Shown: positions 21,048 through 30,352 of the stretch, piece after piece
Position numbering within the stretch: position 1 is the stretch's first letter
How the letters are laid out: each line of letters starts with the position of its first letter
Source of the DNA: Kaistia adipata DSM 17808
Lineage (GTDB): Bacteria; Pseudomonadota; Alphaproteobacteria; Rhizobiales; Kaistiaceae
Assembly (NCBI RefSeq): GCF_000423225.1
Contig: NZ_AUHO01000006.1
Coordinates: 372,001 to 436,000, forward strand
Length of the DNA stretch: 64,000 nucleotides
Direction: 5' to 3'
Made by a program: the position numbers and the translations under genes
The notes under the pieces: model-generated
Database searches by the model: none
Told to the model about the DNA's origin: nothing
The model's input: the letters and a program-made list of their open reading frames with translations, nothing else

Positions 21048-21716
21048 TCAGAAAACGAAGGTCTTGGGCCGGCTGAAGCCGGGCAGCGGACGGACATGGG
21101 TGTTGAAGGCCGGCCGGCCGCTGACGGAACCGCCGGAACGCGTGTAGACGGTCGCCCGATCGGACAGGCCGTGAGCGCCCATGACGGCAATGATTCGACC
21201 GCCCTCGCCGATCTGCGCCAGCAGCGCCTCCGGAATCACCTCGACGGCGCCCTGGATGAGAATGACGTCGAAGGGCGCCTTGGCGGGGCATCCTTCGGTC
21301 AGCGGGCCGACGACGACCTCGACATTGTCGATGCCGAGCCCGGCGAGGTTGGCCTTGGCGGCCGCGGCCAGCGCCTCGTCCGATTCGAGCGCGACAACCG
21401 ATCCGGCGAGGCGGGCGAGCAGCGCCGACGAATAGCCCGTGGCGGCGCCGATATCGAGAACGCGGTCGGTCGCGGTCACTTCGGCGAGCTGGATCAGCTT
21501 GGCCAGCGGGCCCGCTTCCATCACGTAGCGCGCCGCGGCGCCATCGGCGGAAACCAGGATGTCTTCATCGATATAGGCGAGCGGCTTCAGATGCTCGGGC
21601 ACGAAGGCCTCGCGCGGCACCGCGCCGAACGCGTCGAGCACGTCGTACTCGGTCACGTCGATGGTGCGAATCTGGCAGTCCACCATCGTGGTTCGCGCCT
21701 TGGCGTAATCGACCAT
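21048..21716 (-). CDS. Protein-L-isoaspartate O-methyltransferase family protein
   Basis: A 222-residue SAM-dependent methyltransferase of the PCMT family, which repairs isoaspartyl residues in aged proteins. The SAM-binding motif reads VLDIGAATGYSSALLARL, and the N-terminal VDCQIRTIDVTEYDVLDAFG and PREAFVP motifs fit the family. The C-terminal part is shortened compared with E. coli Pcm, as in the alphaproteobacterial branch, so substrate specificity is not certain. The chosen ATG gives the family's MVDYAKARTTMVD start; 99 open codons upstream would overlap the tRNA-Cys gene. It sits upstream of tolC on the same strand. Confidence 0.88.
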   Translation of the reverse strand: MVDYAKARTTMVDCQIRTIDVTEYDVLDAFGAVPREAFVPEHLKPLAYIDEDILVSADGAAARYVMEAGPLAKLIQLAEVTATDRVLDIGAATGYSSALLARLAGSVVALESDEALAAAAKANLAGLGIDNVEVVVGPLTEGCPAKAPFDVILIQGAVEVIPEALLAQIGEGGRIIAVMGAHGLSDRATVYTRSGGSVSGRPAFNTHVRPLPGFSRPKTFVF

Positions 21717-21919
21717 GATCCGGGACCCTTCATCATCATGTGGCAATGAGCCATCCAATACCGGGGGTTCGTTGAGGTGACAAGCCGTCCCGGCGGGGCG
21801 CGGCGCCGCAGGAGGCCAGGGGCGGCGCGGCATCTTGGCAGCGGCTGTGCTTAAGTCGTGGATGCGGAGGAATAGCGCTTGCCTAACCCCCGCCCTTACC
21901 GCTACATCCCCAACCCGAG

Positions 21920-21993
21920 GGCCTCGTGGCGGAATGGTTACGCAGAGGACTGCAAATCCTTGCATCCCGGTTCGATTCCGGGCGAGGCCTCCA
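21920..21993 (+). tRNA. tRNA-Cys (anticodon GCA)
   Basis: A complete cloverleaf with the acceptor stem GGCCTCG/CGAGGCC, D-loop GGTTACGC, anticodon loop CTGCAAA (anticodon GCA), T-loop GGTTCGATTCC and an encoded 3' CCA. It stands alone between the divergent pcm gene and the cobalamin region. Confidence 0.97.
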
Positions 21994-22177
21994 CTCTTCT
22001 TAGTCCGGCGCATGGCGCCTCCTGGTCACAAATCAGGATTGATCGATCGGAATCAAGGACTTGAATGGTGTTCTTCAACACCTCCCCCCAGCACAATGCG
22101 GAACGTCCCGGGCCTTCGGCCGCGGGCGCTGATGGCTGTTGATTGCATCCCGGGGCGGGTGGCCCGATAAGACAGAC

Positions 22178-23188
22178 ATGTTGGATGATCCGATCCTCTT
22201 TCCCCGTCACGGTGGCGCGCTTGCGGCAGCGTCGGAGCGCCATGGAGTGGCGGTCGGCGGCTGGCTCGATCTCTCCACCGGCATCAACTCGCATCCCTAT
22301 CCCGTCCTCGACGGTCTGGAGACCGAGCTTCACCGCCTGCCGGACCCCGCCGAGCTGGCGACCCTGACCGAGGTGGCGCGCGACGCCTATGGCGCGCAGC
22401 GGAACGTGGCCGTCACGGCGGTGCCGGGCACCGATCTGGCGCTCCGCCTGCTTCCCCTGCTGGCTCCACCAGGCCCCGTCACCATCCTCGGCCCCACCTA
22501 TTCGGGTCATGCCGAGGCGTGGCGCGACGGCGGCCGCGATGTCCGCGTCGCGAAAGCGCTGGACGCCATTTCGGCCGATAGCCGGGTCGTCGTCGTCGTC
22601 AATCCGAACAATCCGGACGGCCGGCGCCTTACGCCGGGCGCGCTGCTCGCGATGGCCGCGCGGCTCGCGACCGTGGGCGGCCTGCTCGTCGTCGACGAGG
22701 CCTTCGCCGATCTCGAGCCCGAGGGGAGCGTCCTTCCCCATCTCGCGGGCGAGCCGATCGTCGTGCTGCGCTCGTTCGGCAAGTTCTACGGACTGGCCGG
22801 GCTCCGCCTCGGGTTTGCCCTCGGCGACGCGGACGTCATCGCGCGGCTTGGGCGACTGGTTGGCGACTGGCCTGTCTCGGGAACGGCGATCCGTCTCGGT
22901 CGCCGGGCCCTGGCGGACACCGACTGGCAGGCAACCGCTCGCGCGCGGCTCCGCAGCGGGCGCGAGCGGCTGGTCGGGATTCTCACGGCGGCGGGGCTCG
23001 GGATCGCGGGCGGCACCGATCTGTTCCAGCTCGCCGTCGCCCCCGATGCCGTCAGCCTGCATGAATCCCTGGCGCGGCAGGGCGTCTGGACCCGAATCTT
23101 CGACGACCAGCCGGGCCGCATCCGCTTCGGCCTACCGGCGGACGACCAGTTCGATCGCCTCGCGGCCGCGCTCCCGGAAGCGCGCTAG
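22178..23188 (+). CDS. cobC: Threonine-phosphate decarboxylase of cobalamin synthesis
   Basis: PLP-dependent class I/II aminotransferase-fold enzyme of 336 residues that makes (R)-1-amino-2-propanol phosphate, the linker between corrin ring and nucleotide loop; it is called CobC in the aerobic pathway and CobD in Salmonella. The family start HGGAL, DLSTGINSHPYPV, the PLP-site VNPNNPDGRRL, LLVVDEAFADLEPEGSVLPH and the lysine motif RSFGKFYGLAGLRLGFALG are present. The ATG used here precedes the conserved FPRHGGAL. It is the only plus-strand gene at this end of the region and its stop codon shares the CTAG tetramer with the stop of the convergent ATPase gene. Confidence 0.93.
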   Translation: MLDDPILFPRHGGALAAASERHGVAVGGWLDLSTGINSHPYPVLDGLETELHRLPDPAELATLTEVARDAYGAQRNVAVTAVPGTDLALRLLPLLAPPGPVTILGPTYSGHAEAWRDGGRDVRVAKALDAISADSRVVVVVNPNNPDGRRLTPGALLAMAARLATVGGLLVVDEAFADLEPEGSVLPHLAGEPIVVLRSFGKFYGLAGLRLGFALGDADVIARLGRLVGDWPVSGTAIRLGRRALADTDWQATARARLRSGRERLVGILTAAGLGIAGGTDLFQLAVAPDAVSLHESLARQGVWTRIFDDQPGRIRFGLPADDQFDRLAAALPEAR

Positions 23189-23958
23189 TTCGCGCCCAGC
23201 GGCGTGACCACCAGATGACCGTCGCGTGCCTCGATCTCGGCGTGGATGCCGAAGGTCGCGGCGAGGTTCTCGTGCGTGATGACGGCGGTCGGCGCGCCTT
23301 CGGCCACGATGCGGCCGTCATCGACCAGCAGGACGCGGTCGGCATAGCGCGCCGCGAGCGAAAGATCGTGCAGCACGGCGATGACGGCGGCGCCCGCCCT
23401 CGCCCGCTCGCGCAAAAGGTCGAGGACGACGAACTGGTAACGGACGTCGAGCGCCGCGACCGGCTCGTCGGCCAGGATCAGGTCCGGCGCACCGGCCAGA
23501 ACGCGCGCCAGCGCGACGCGGGCCCGCTCGCCGCCAGAAAGCGTCGTGACGGTGCGTTCGGCGAGCGGCAGGGTTCCGGTCGCTTCCAAGGCTTGCAGCA
23601 CCGCCTCGCGGTCGCTCTCGCCGAGCTCCGAGGCGCCGCTCGCATGCGGGATGCGGCCGAGCGCCACGACGTCGGCGACGGCGAGCGGCCAGTGAAAGAC
23701 ATGGCCCTGCGGCAGGTAGCCGACGCGCTTGGCGCGGAGACGCGGTGCAATCGTCTCGACTCGGTGTTCGTCGAGATAGATCGCGCCGGCGCCGTCCAGC
23801 AGGCCAGCGAGGCGCCGCACCAGCGTCGTCTTGCCGGCGCCATTCGGACCGATCACCACGACCAGCTCGCCAGCCGCGACGGCGAGATCGACGCCCTCCA
23901 GGATGGTGCGACGGCCGAGCGTCGCGCCGACCTTTTCCGCGCGAAGGAGCGGCGCCAT
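23185..23958 (-). CDS. btuD: Vitamin B12/siderophore ABC transporter ATP-binding protein
   Basis: A 257-residue ATPase of the FecCD/BtuCD type. It shows Walker A GPNGAGKTTLVR, the signature LSGGERARVALARVLAG, Walker B LILADEPVAALD and the switch His in AVLHDLSLAARYADRVL. Its ATG overlaps the permease stop by one base (TGATG), so the two are coupled. Location beside BtuB-like receptor and BtuF-like binding protein genes, inside a cobalamin cluster, argues for corrinoid import. The fold alone would also fit haem or siderophore uptake. Confidence 0.9.
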   Translation of the reverse strand: MAPLLRAEKVGATLGRRTILEGVDLAVAAGELVVVIGPNGAGKTTLVRRLAGLLDGAGAIYLDEHRVETIAPRLRAKRVGYLPQGHVFHWPLAVADVVALGRIPHASGASELGESDREAVLQALEATGTLPLAERTVTTLSGGERARVALARVLAGAPDLILADEPVAALDVRYQFVVLDLLRERARAGAAVIAVLHDLSLAARYADRVLLVDDGRIVAEGAPTAVITHENLAATFGIHAEIEARDGHLVVTPLGAN

Positions 23959-25004
23959 CAGCCCACCTCCCCGGTCAGGCCGCGGCGGTGGCGGAACACC
24001 AGCACGATGAAGAGCGGCGCACCGATCAGCGCCGTGACGACGCCGACCTTGATCTCGTTCTGCGCCGGGATGATGCGGACGAGGATATCTGCCGCCGTGA
24101 GCAGCGCCGCGCCAGCCAGCGCCGCAGGCCACATCAGCCGGGCCGGATCGTGCCGCACGAAGGGCCGCACCAGATGCGGCGCCACCAGGCCGACGAAGCC
24201 GATCGTGCCAGCGACCGCGACGCCGCCGCCGACCGCGAGCGCCACGCCGAGGACGACGCGCAGGCGCACTCGGTTCAGGCGGATGCCGAGGCTCGCGGCG
24301 GCGTCCTCGCCGAGCGTCAGCGCCCGGAAGGCGGCGCCGTCGACGAAGAGTAGCACCGAGCCGGCGACGATGAACGGCAGCGCGATCATCACGTGCTGCA
24401 TGCTGCGGTCTTCCAGCGAGCCGAGCAGCCAGAAGGCGATCTCCAGCGCTGCGAAGGGATTTGGCGCGAGGTTGAGGGCCAGAGAGGTTGCGGCGCCAGC
24501 AAGGCTCGAAATGGCGAGGCCGGCAAGAATGATCACCAGCAAGCTGGCGCGCGGCCCGGCGATGAGCAGTAGCAACCCTACTGAGAGCAGCGCCCCGAGC
24601 ATGGCGGCGATCGGCAGGAAATAGGACAGCGCATCGAACACGCCGAAGGCGATGACGAGCACGGCGCCGAAGGCGGCGGCCGACGGCGCGCCGAACAGCG
24701 AGGGCGACGCGAGCGGATTGCGCAGCAGCCCCTGCAGCGACGCGCCGGCGAGCCCGAGCGAGAAGCCGATTGCCACCGCCAGGATGGCGCGCGGCAGCCG
24801 GATCTCGCGAACGATGAGCCGCGCCGCCTCGTCGCCGGTGCCGAACAAGCCATCGATGACGGCTCGGAGCGGCAGCACGACGGGGCCGACGCCGAGCGAC
24901 AGCAGGAACAGGACGACGACGAGCGCAGCGAGGCCGGGCACGAGGAGGCGGCTCGCCGCCCCTCGCTTCAACAAGTCCGGCCGTGCTGCGGTCAATGCGT
25001 CCAT
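23958..25004 (-). CDS. btuC: Vitamin B12/siderophore ABC transporter permease
   Basis: A 348-residue FecCD/BtuC-family permease with about ten hydrophobic helices. Recognisable segments are LRLPRAILAVAIGFSLGLAG with the family's GxxLQGLLRNPLASP motif (AGASLQGLLRNPLASPSLFG), GRASLLVIILAGLAISSL and GTIGFVGLVAPHLVRPFV, the last being the coupling region that touches the ATPase. Its start overlaps the end of the upstream btuB gene by 13 bases. With the ATPase behind it and a separate binding protein across the divergent promoter region it completes an importer. Confidence 0.9.
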   Translation of the reverse strand: MDALTAARPDLLKRGAASRLLVPGLAALVVVLFLLSLGVGPVVLPLRAVIDGLFGTGDEAARLIVREIRLPRAILAVAIGFSLGLAGASLQGLLRNPLASPSLFGAPSAAAFGAVLVIAFGVFDALSYFLPIAAMLGALLSVGLLLLIAGPRASLLVIILAGLAISSLAGAATSLALNLAPNPFAALEIAFWLLGSLEDRSMQHVMIALPFIVAGSVLLFVDGAAFRALTLGEDAAASLGIRLNRVRLRVVLGVALAVGGGVAVAGTIGFVGLVAPHLVRPFVRHDPARLMWPAALAGAALLTAADILVRIIPAQNEIKVGVVTALIGAPLFIVLVFRHRRGLTGEVG

Positions 25005-26881
25005 CTCAATCCGGCATAGGCGGAAAGGCCCGCATTGTTGTAGCCGAAGGCGTCCTCATAGACGACGTCGGTCAGGTTTTCGATCCGGCCGTAGAGCGTC
25101 GTCTGCGGATTGAGCCGGTAGGACGCGTTCAGGTCGATCTTGGTGTAGCCCTCGAGCGGCGTGCCGGCCGCGGCCGTCTTGGCGTCGTTGAAACGCTCGC
25201 CGACAAAGAGCGCCGTTACGCCGAACTCGAAGTTCTCGATGCCCGTATAGGTCAGCGTGGCCGAGCCGCTGTTCTCCGGCCGCCGCGCGAGCGGAAGGTC
25301 GGTTTCGAGATTGGTCGCGTCGAGATAGGTGTAGGTGACCGTCGCCCTCAGCACCGAGGGCACGAGCACCGCCTCGGCGGAGAATTCCAGGCCGCTCGTC
25401 TCGGCGCTGGAGACGTTGAAGTATTTCGAGAACGCCAGCGAATAATCGATCAGATTGGTGAAGCGGTTGTAGAAACCGGTGGCCGAGAAGATCAGCCGGC
25501 CGTCCAACAGTTCCTGATCGATGCCGATATCGCCGCCCCAGCTCTCTTCGTCGACGAGATCCGGATTGCCGTATTGCGCGTCGAAGAGCTGGAACATGGT
25601 CGGCCGCTTGGCGGCGTTGCCGAAGCTGCCGCGCAGCTTGGTGCCGGTCTGGTCGATCAGGTAGGCGGCCGTCGCCCGCCCGGTCAGGAAGCCCTGCCCG
25701 TCGACGTCCTCGTCATAGCGGCCGCCGAAGGAGAGGTTCAGCCGGTCGAACAGGGTGAACTGCTGCAGCGCGAACAGGGCCAGCAGCGTGCGCTCGTCGT
25801 CGAAGCTCGTCTTGTCGGTGGTGGCGGTGTGGACGCTCTGGACACCCGCCTCCTTCTCGGCGCGCGCACCCCAGATCAGCGTGCCCGCCTGGTCCATGTC
25901 GAGCGTGCTCTGATACTCGACGCCGTAGTTCGTGCCACGGGAATCCGTCGTGCGCGGCAGCGCCTCCATATAGGCGCTCGTCGTCTCCGCGCCGAAGAAG
26001 TTGATCTGGTTGGCGAGCTTGCCGTCGAACGCCTCGAAGTCGAAGCGGCCGAAGCCGGAGACGACGTCGCGGTCCCGCTCGTAGCCGGGCAGGTCGTCGG
26101 TCGGCTTGGAGCCCTTGTCGACCTCCGATTCCTGGCGATAGGCGGTGACGCCGAAGCTGAAGCCCTGCCCTTCGCCGGATTCATAGCTGCCGCGCGCGGT
26201 GCCGGCGAATTTCCGCGTCGAATCGGCCTCGCCATGGTCGCGGTCGCCGACGCGCGAAAAGCCGTCGGAATGGAAGGCCGTGCCGCTGACCGAGAGGCTG
26301 ACGGGGCCGACGCTGCCACCTGCCGCGGCGTTGCCGGCCACCGTGCCGTAGCTGCCGGCCTCGGCGCCGACGGTCGCGGAAAAGGTTCCGGTCCGCTTGC
26401 GGGTGATGATGTTGACAACGCCGCCCATCGCGTCGGAACCGTAGAGCGCGCTCTGCGGGCCGCGCAGCACCTCGATGCGCTCGATATCAGTCGGCGAGAA
26501 GACGGCGAAATCGAAGATGTTGCGGGAGCTGGCGGGATCGTTGACCCGGACGCCGTCGATCAGCACCAGCGTGTGACCGGCTTCGGCGCCGCGAATGCTG
26601 ACCTCGGTGGTGCCGCCGGGTCCGCCGGACTGGACCACCGTCAGGCCCGGCACCTGGCGCAGCACATCGGCCAGCGACCCCGGCGAGGCGTTGTTGATCT
26701 TGTCACCCGGGATGACCGTGATCGCGCTGCCGGATTTCTCGATGTCGGTCGCGCCGCGATAGGCCGTGACGACGATGTCGTCGAGCTGCTCCGCGCGCGG
26801 CGCGGTTGCGCTCAAAATGACGGGAAAGGACGCGAGGAGGGAAAGAGCGGCGCGCCCCCGGCGCCGTCCGGAAAACTTCAT
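24992..26881 (-). CDS. btuB: TonB-dependent outer membrane receptor, BtuB-like
   Basis: A 629-residue TonB-dependent receptor with signal peptide (about residues 1-30), a TonB box (LDDIVVTAYRG), a plug domain (GSLADVLRQVPGLTV, VSIRGAEAGHTLVLIDGVRV, VLRGPQSALYGSDAMGGVVN) and a 22-strand barrel ending in GLRWTH. The length near 600 and the plug sequence fit BtuB better than the longer siderophore receptors. It is first in a btuB-btuC-btuD unit and divergent from the binding protein gene. No B12 riboswitch is visible in the 134 bases between the two starts, so control of this unit is unclear. The ATG chosen gives a proper signal peptide. Confidence 0.9.
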   Translation of the reverse strand: MKFSGRRRGRAALSLLASFPVILSATAPRAEQLDDIVVTAYRGATDIEKSGSAITVIPGDKINNASPGSLADVLRQVPGLTVVQSGGPGGTTEVSIRGAEAGHTLVLIDGVRVNDPASSRNIFDFAVFSPTDIERIEVLRGPQSALYGSDAMGGVVNIITRKRTGTFSATVGAEAGSYGTVAGNAAAGGSVGPVSLSVSGTAFHSDGFSRVGDRDHGEADSTRKFAGTARGSYESGEGQGFSFGVTAYRQESEVDKGSKPTDDLPGYERDRDVVSGFGRFDFEAFDGKLANQINFFGAETTSAYMEALPRTTDSRGTNYGVEYQSTLDMDQAGTLIWGARAEKEAGVQSVHTATTDKTSFDDERTLLALFALQQFTLFDRLNLSFGGRYDEDVDGQGFLTGRATAAYLIDQTGTKLRGSFGNAAKRPTMFQLFDAQYGNPDLVDEESWGGDIGIDQELLDGRLIFSATGFYNRFTNLIDYSLAFSKYFNVSSAETSGLEFSAEAVLVPSVLRATVTYTYLDATNLETDLPLARRPENSGSATLTYTGIENFEFGVTALFVGERFNDAKTAAAGTPLEGYTKIDLNASYRLNPQTTLYGRIENLTDVVYEDAFGYNNAGLSAYAGLRWTH

Positions 26882-27015
26882 CAGGCAGACCTCGTTTGGA
26901 TCGATCTGGTCATCGCACCCGTCACCTTTGTGTACCGGGTCCCGCGAGGCGGCTTTGCCGTTCGCTTCAGAAGCGGTAGACGAGACCTCTGGTCTCCGCA
27001 AGCGGGAGCGCGGGA

Positions 27016-27891
27016 ATGCGCACATGGGTCAACAGGTTGGGAGCTTTTCTGGCGGCGGCGACGCTGGCCGGGCCCATGATGCTGGCGACCTTTGCCCCGC
27101 TTTCCGCCGAGGATTCGGCTCCGCCGCAGCGGATCGTCTCGATCAACGCCTGCGCGGATCAGCTGCTGCTCGCGCTCGCCGATCCCGGCCAGATCGCGGC
27201 GCTCTCGGTCTACGCCACCGATCCCGCCTATTCCTACCTGGCCGAGCGGGCGAAGGCCTATCCGCATGACGCCGGCCCGGCCGAGACCGTCCTCCGCCGA
27301 CAGCCCGACCTCGTCTTCGCCGGCCGTTTCACCAAGCGCGAGACGCGCTCGCTGCTGAAACGGCTCGGCTACAAGGTGGTCGAGCTAGACACGGTGAAGA
27401 CGATCGACGATTCGATCGCCCAGATTCGCGACGTCGCCGCCCTGCTCGGCCATCCCGAACGCGGCGCGGACCTGATCGCGCAGATCGAGGCGGCCCGCGG
27501 CCGTGCTGCCAGTGCGGCCCCTGCCGACCGGCCGACGGCCGCCGTCTATCAGCGGCGCGGCTATGTCACCGGCCAGAACACGCTGACCGCCGAACTGATG
27601 CGCCTCGTCGGCTTCGACGACATGGGTGGCCGGCTCGCCGGCAAGACTGGCGGGTTCGTGCCGCTGGAAAAACTCGTCACCGGCCGTCCGGACTATCTGG
27701 TCATGGCGGACCCGCAGGTCGTCGCGGCCGACCAGGGCAGCGCCCTGCTCGCCCACCCAGCGCTCAACGCGCTCTATCCCGCCGACCGCCGCATCACGCT
27801 ACCCGGACGCCTGACGATCTGCGCCGGGCCGTCGCTTCCCGAGGCGATCGACACGCTGGCGGCCGAGCGCGCCCGCCTCGGGCAATCATGA
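27016..27891 (+). CDS. btuF: Periplasmic corrinoid-binding protein, BtuF-like
   Basis: A 291-residue cluster A-type binding protein of the BtuF/FecB fold with a signal peptide ending near residue 31. Conserved features are RIVSINACADQLLLAL, the RRQPDLVFAG strand, the long bridging helix (about residues 125-165) and YQRRGYVTGQNTLTAELM. It would hand corrinoids from BtuB to the BtuC/BtuD-like permease encoded on the other strand. It is followed after 13 bases by cbiB, suggesting a two-gene transcript combining salvage and synthesis. Confidence 0.88.
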   Translation: MRTWVNRLGAFLAAATLAGPMMLATFAPLSAEDSAPPQRIVSINACADQLLLALADPGQIAALSVYATDPAYSYLAERAKAYPHDAGPAETVLRRQPDLVFAGRFTKRETRSLLKRLGYKVVELDTVKTIDDSIAQIRDVAALLGHPERGADLIAQIEAARGRAASAAPADRPTAAVYQRRGYVTGQNTLTAELMRLVGFDDMGGRLAGKTGGFVPLEKLVTGRPDYLVMADPQVVAADQGSALLAHPALNALYPADRRITLPGRLTICAGPSLPEAIDTLAAERARLGQS

Positions 27892-27904
27892 CCGCCATCG
27901 CCGC

Positions 27905-28888
27905 ATGACCGAATTTCCCTTCGACATCCGCCTGCTCCTGCTCATCGCCGCGATCGGCATCGACGCACTCGTCGGCGACCCCGACTGGATTTGGCGCCGC
28001 CTGCCGCATCCGGTGACGTGGTTCGGCGCGCTGATCGGGTTTCTGGATCGCACGCTCAATCGAGACACGGCCGGCGCCGCCCTGCGTCGGCTGGCCGGCG
28101 TCGGCGTGGTGGTCGCCATCGTTGCCATCGCCTGGTTCGCGGGCGTGCTGATCGAACGGCTGCTCGCCCGGATCCCCTACGGGATCGTGCTGATCCCCGT
28201 CATTGCGTCGGTGTTCCTCGCCAGCCGCAGCCTCTACCAGCATGTGGCGCGCGTGCGAGACGCCTTCCACGGCGAGGACCTGACGGCCCCGCGCCAAGCG
28301 GTTTCGATGATCGTCGGCCGCGATCCGGAGAGCCTCGATCGTGCTGGGATCACCCGCGCCGCGATCGAATCGACGGCCGAGAATTTTTCGGACGGCGTCG
28401 TGGCGCCGGCGTTCTGGTTCGCCGTGCTCGGCCTGCCTGGCCTCTTCGCCTACAAGATGCTCAACACGGCGGATTCGATGATCGGCCACCGCTCGGCCCG
28501 GCACGAGGCGTTCGGCTGGGCGGCGGCGCGGCTCGACGATCTCGTCAATCTGCCGGCCAGCCGGCTCGCCGGGTTCCTCGTCGCCATGGCGGCGCCCTTC
28601 GTCGACGGCACGATCAAGCAATCCTTCATGGTGATGCTGGACGACGCGCGAAAGCATCGCTCGCCTAATGCCGGTTGGCCGGAAGCCGCCATGGCAGGCG
28701 CGCTCGGCATCGCGCTCGCCGGGCCGCGCCGCTATGGCGAGCGCGTCGTCGACGATCCCTATCTGAACGACGCCGGACGGCACGAGGCAGGCCCGGGCGA
28801 CATCGGGCGCGCCCTCAAGATCCTCAAGGTCGCGACGGCAGGCGGCGCCATCCTGACGCTTATCGTCTGGCTATACCTGCATACCTGA
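27905..28888 (+). CDS. cbiB: Adenosylcobinamide-phosphate synthase CbiB (CobD)
   Basis: A 327-residue integral membrane protein that attaches aminopropanol (phosphate) to adenosylcobyric acid. Hallmarks are the N-terminal [20 protein letters not shown], the conserved [32 protein letters not shown] region (given here in part: [18 protein letters not shown]), [15 protein letters not shown] and [16 protein letters not shown]. Several hydrophobic helices are present. Its substrate aminopropanol phosphate comes from CobC in this region. The 3' end overlaps the 3' end of convergent cobQ by 29 bases. Confidence 0.95.
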   Translation: MTEFPFDIRLLLLIAAIGIDALVGDPDWIWRRLPHPVTWFGALIGFLDRTLNRDTAGAALRRLAGVGVVVAIVAIAWFAGVLIERLLARIPYGIVLIPVIASVFLASRSLYQHVARVRDAFHGEDLTAPRQAVSMIVGRDPESLDRAGITRAAIESTAENFSDGVVAPAFWFAVLGLPGLFAYKMLNTADSMIGHRSARHEAFGWAAARLDDLVNLPASRLAGFLVAMAAPFVDGTIKQSFMVMLDDARKHRSPNAGWPEAAMAGALGIALAGPRRYGERVVDDPYLNDAGRHEAGPGDIGRALKILKVATAGGAILTLIVWLYLHT

Positions 28889-30320
28889 GGATCGCCTCGG
28901 TCTCGACATGCGCCTCGAGGTGATCGGCGAGCCGGTCGAGCGTACGGTCGACTTCCGATTCGTATTGCAGGTCAGAGGGTTGCGCGCCGATCTTCGTCAG
29001 GAATGAGCGGCGGAATCCGTCGTCCGAGAAGAGGCCGTGCACATAGCTGCCGCGCACGCGGCCATCCGTTGAAATGGCGCCCTCGCCGGCGCCGTCGCGC
29101 TCCAGCCAGGGACGCGCGCGATCCGGCCCGTCGGTACGGCCGAGATGGATTTCGTAGCCCGAGACGGCGAGGCCCGTCTCCACGTCGCGGCCGGAGAAAG
29201 GCGCGGTCGTCTTGTCGGGGGCGAGCAACGTCTCGACATCGAGCAGGCCGAGGCCCGGCACGCTGCCCGGCGGGCCTTCGAGCCCCTCGGGATCCGCGAT
29301 GATCCGCCCCAGCATCTGGTAGCCGCCGCAGAGGCCGATGACCCTGCCTCCGCGCCGCCGGTGCGCCAGAATGTCTATGTCCCAGCCCTGCTCGCGCACG
29401 AAGGCGAGGTCGGCGATGGTCGATTTCGAGCCCGGGATCAGCACCACGTCCGAGACGGGGATAGGCTCGCCCGGGCGGACGAGGACGACCGAGACGCCGG
29501 GCTCCTGCGTCAGCGGGTCGAGGTCGTCGAAATTGGCCATGCGCGGCAGCACCGGCACGGCGATGGTCAGCGTGCCGGGCTTTGCCGCGTCGCCGGCGAG
29601 ATCGAGGATGTCCTCTGCCGGCAGGCGGTGCGCCTCAGCGAACCACGGCACGACGCCCAGCGACGGCCAGCCGGTCGCGGCGCGGATCGCGGCGACGCCG
29701 GCGTCGAACAGGCTCGCATCGCCGCGCATCTTGTTGACGAGGAAGGCCTTGATCCGCTCCCGGTCGGCCTGCGGCAGCACGGCGCGCGTTCCGACGAGGC
29801 TGGCGATGACGCCGCCGCGGTCGATGTCGCCGATCAGGATCACCGGCAAATCGGCGGCCTCGGCGAAGCCCATATTGGCGATGTCGCCAGCGCGCAGGTT
29901 GATCTCGGCCGGGCTGCCGGCCCCTTCGACGAGGATCAGGTCAGCTTCGCGCTTCAGCCGCTCGAAACTGTCGAGGATGCTCGGCAGCAGCTCGCCCTTG
30001 CGCTTGCCATATTCGCGCGCCCGCATGGTGCCGAAACGGCGGCCCTGCAGGATGATCTGCGCACCGGTGTCGCTCTCGGGCTTCAACAGCACCGGGTTCA
30101 TGTGCACGCTCGGCGCGAGGCCGGCGGCGCGCGCCTGCAGCGCCTGGGCGCGGCCGATCTCGCCGCCATCCACCGTGACGGCGGCGTTGTTCGACATGTT
30201 CTGCGGCTTGAACGGCGCGACGCGGATGCCGCGCCGGGCGTAGAGTCGCGCCAGTCCGGCGACGAGCACCGACTTGCCGACATTCGAGCCGGTGCCCTGG
30301 AACATGATGGCGGCGGTCAT
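28860..30320 (-). CDS. cobQ: Cobyric acid synthase CobQ (CbiP)
   Basis: Glutamine- and ATP-dependent amidotransferase of 486 residues that amidates four side chains of adenosylcobyrinic acid diamide. The N-terminal DethioBiotin-synthetase-like domain shows [20 protein letters not shown] (P-loop) and [14 protein letters not shown]. The C-terminal class I glutaminase domain has the nucleophile motif [10 protein letters not shown] and the family [11 protein letters not shown] and YVHGLF with the catalytic His. It is last in the riboswitch-led operon, 32 bases after cobO. Confidence 0.96.
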   Translation of the reverse strand: MTAAIMFQGTGSNVGKSVLVAGLARLYARRGIRVAPFKPQNMSNNAAVTVDGGEIGRAQALQARAAGLAPSVHMNPVLLKPESDTGAQIILQGRRFGTMRAREYGKRKGELLPSILDSFERLKREADLILVEGAGSPAEINLRAGDIANMGFAEAADLPVILIGDIDRGGVIASLVGTRAVLPQADRERIKAFLVNKMRGDASLFDAGVAAIRAATGWPSLGVVPWFAEAHRLPAEDILDLAGDAAKPGTLTIAVPVLPRMANFDDLDPLTQEPGVSVVLVRPGEPIPVSDVVLIPGSKSTIADLAFVREQGWDIDILAHRRRGGRVIGLCGGYQMLGRIIADPEGLEGPPGSVPGLGLLDVETLLAPDKTTAPFSGRDVETGLAVSGYEIHLGRTDGPDRARPWLERDGAGEGAISTDGRVRGSYVHGLFSDDGFRRSFLTKIGAQPSDLQYESEVDRTLDRLADHLEAHVETEAILRYAGIARR

Positions 30321-30352
30321 GGCGCCTTATCCCGCTGCGCGGCTCGCAAGCC

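Noticed and set aside
26882-27015. Second cobalamin riboswitch before btuB (a GGAGACC occurs)
   Set aside because: The gap is too short, and the GCCACTG and GCCCCCGCAACTG core blocks are missing.
24983-27079. Open frame of 698 codons on the plus strand
   Set aside because: It is antisense to btuB, which has an intact plug and signal peptide.
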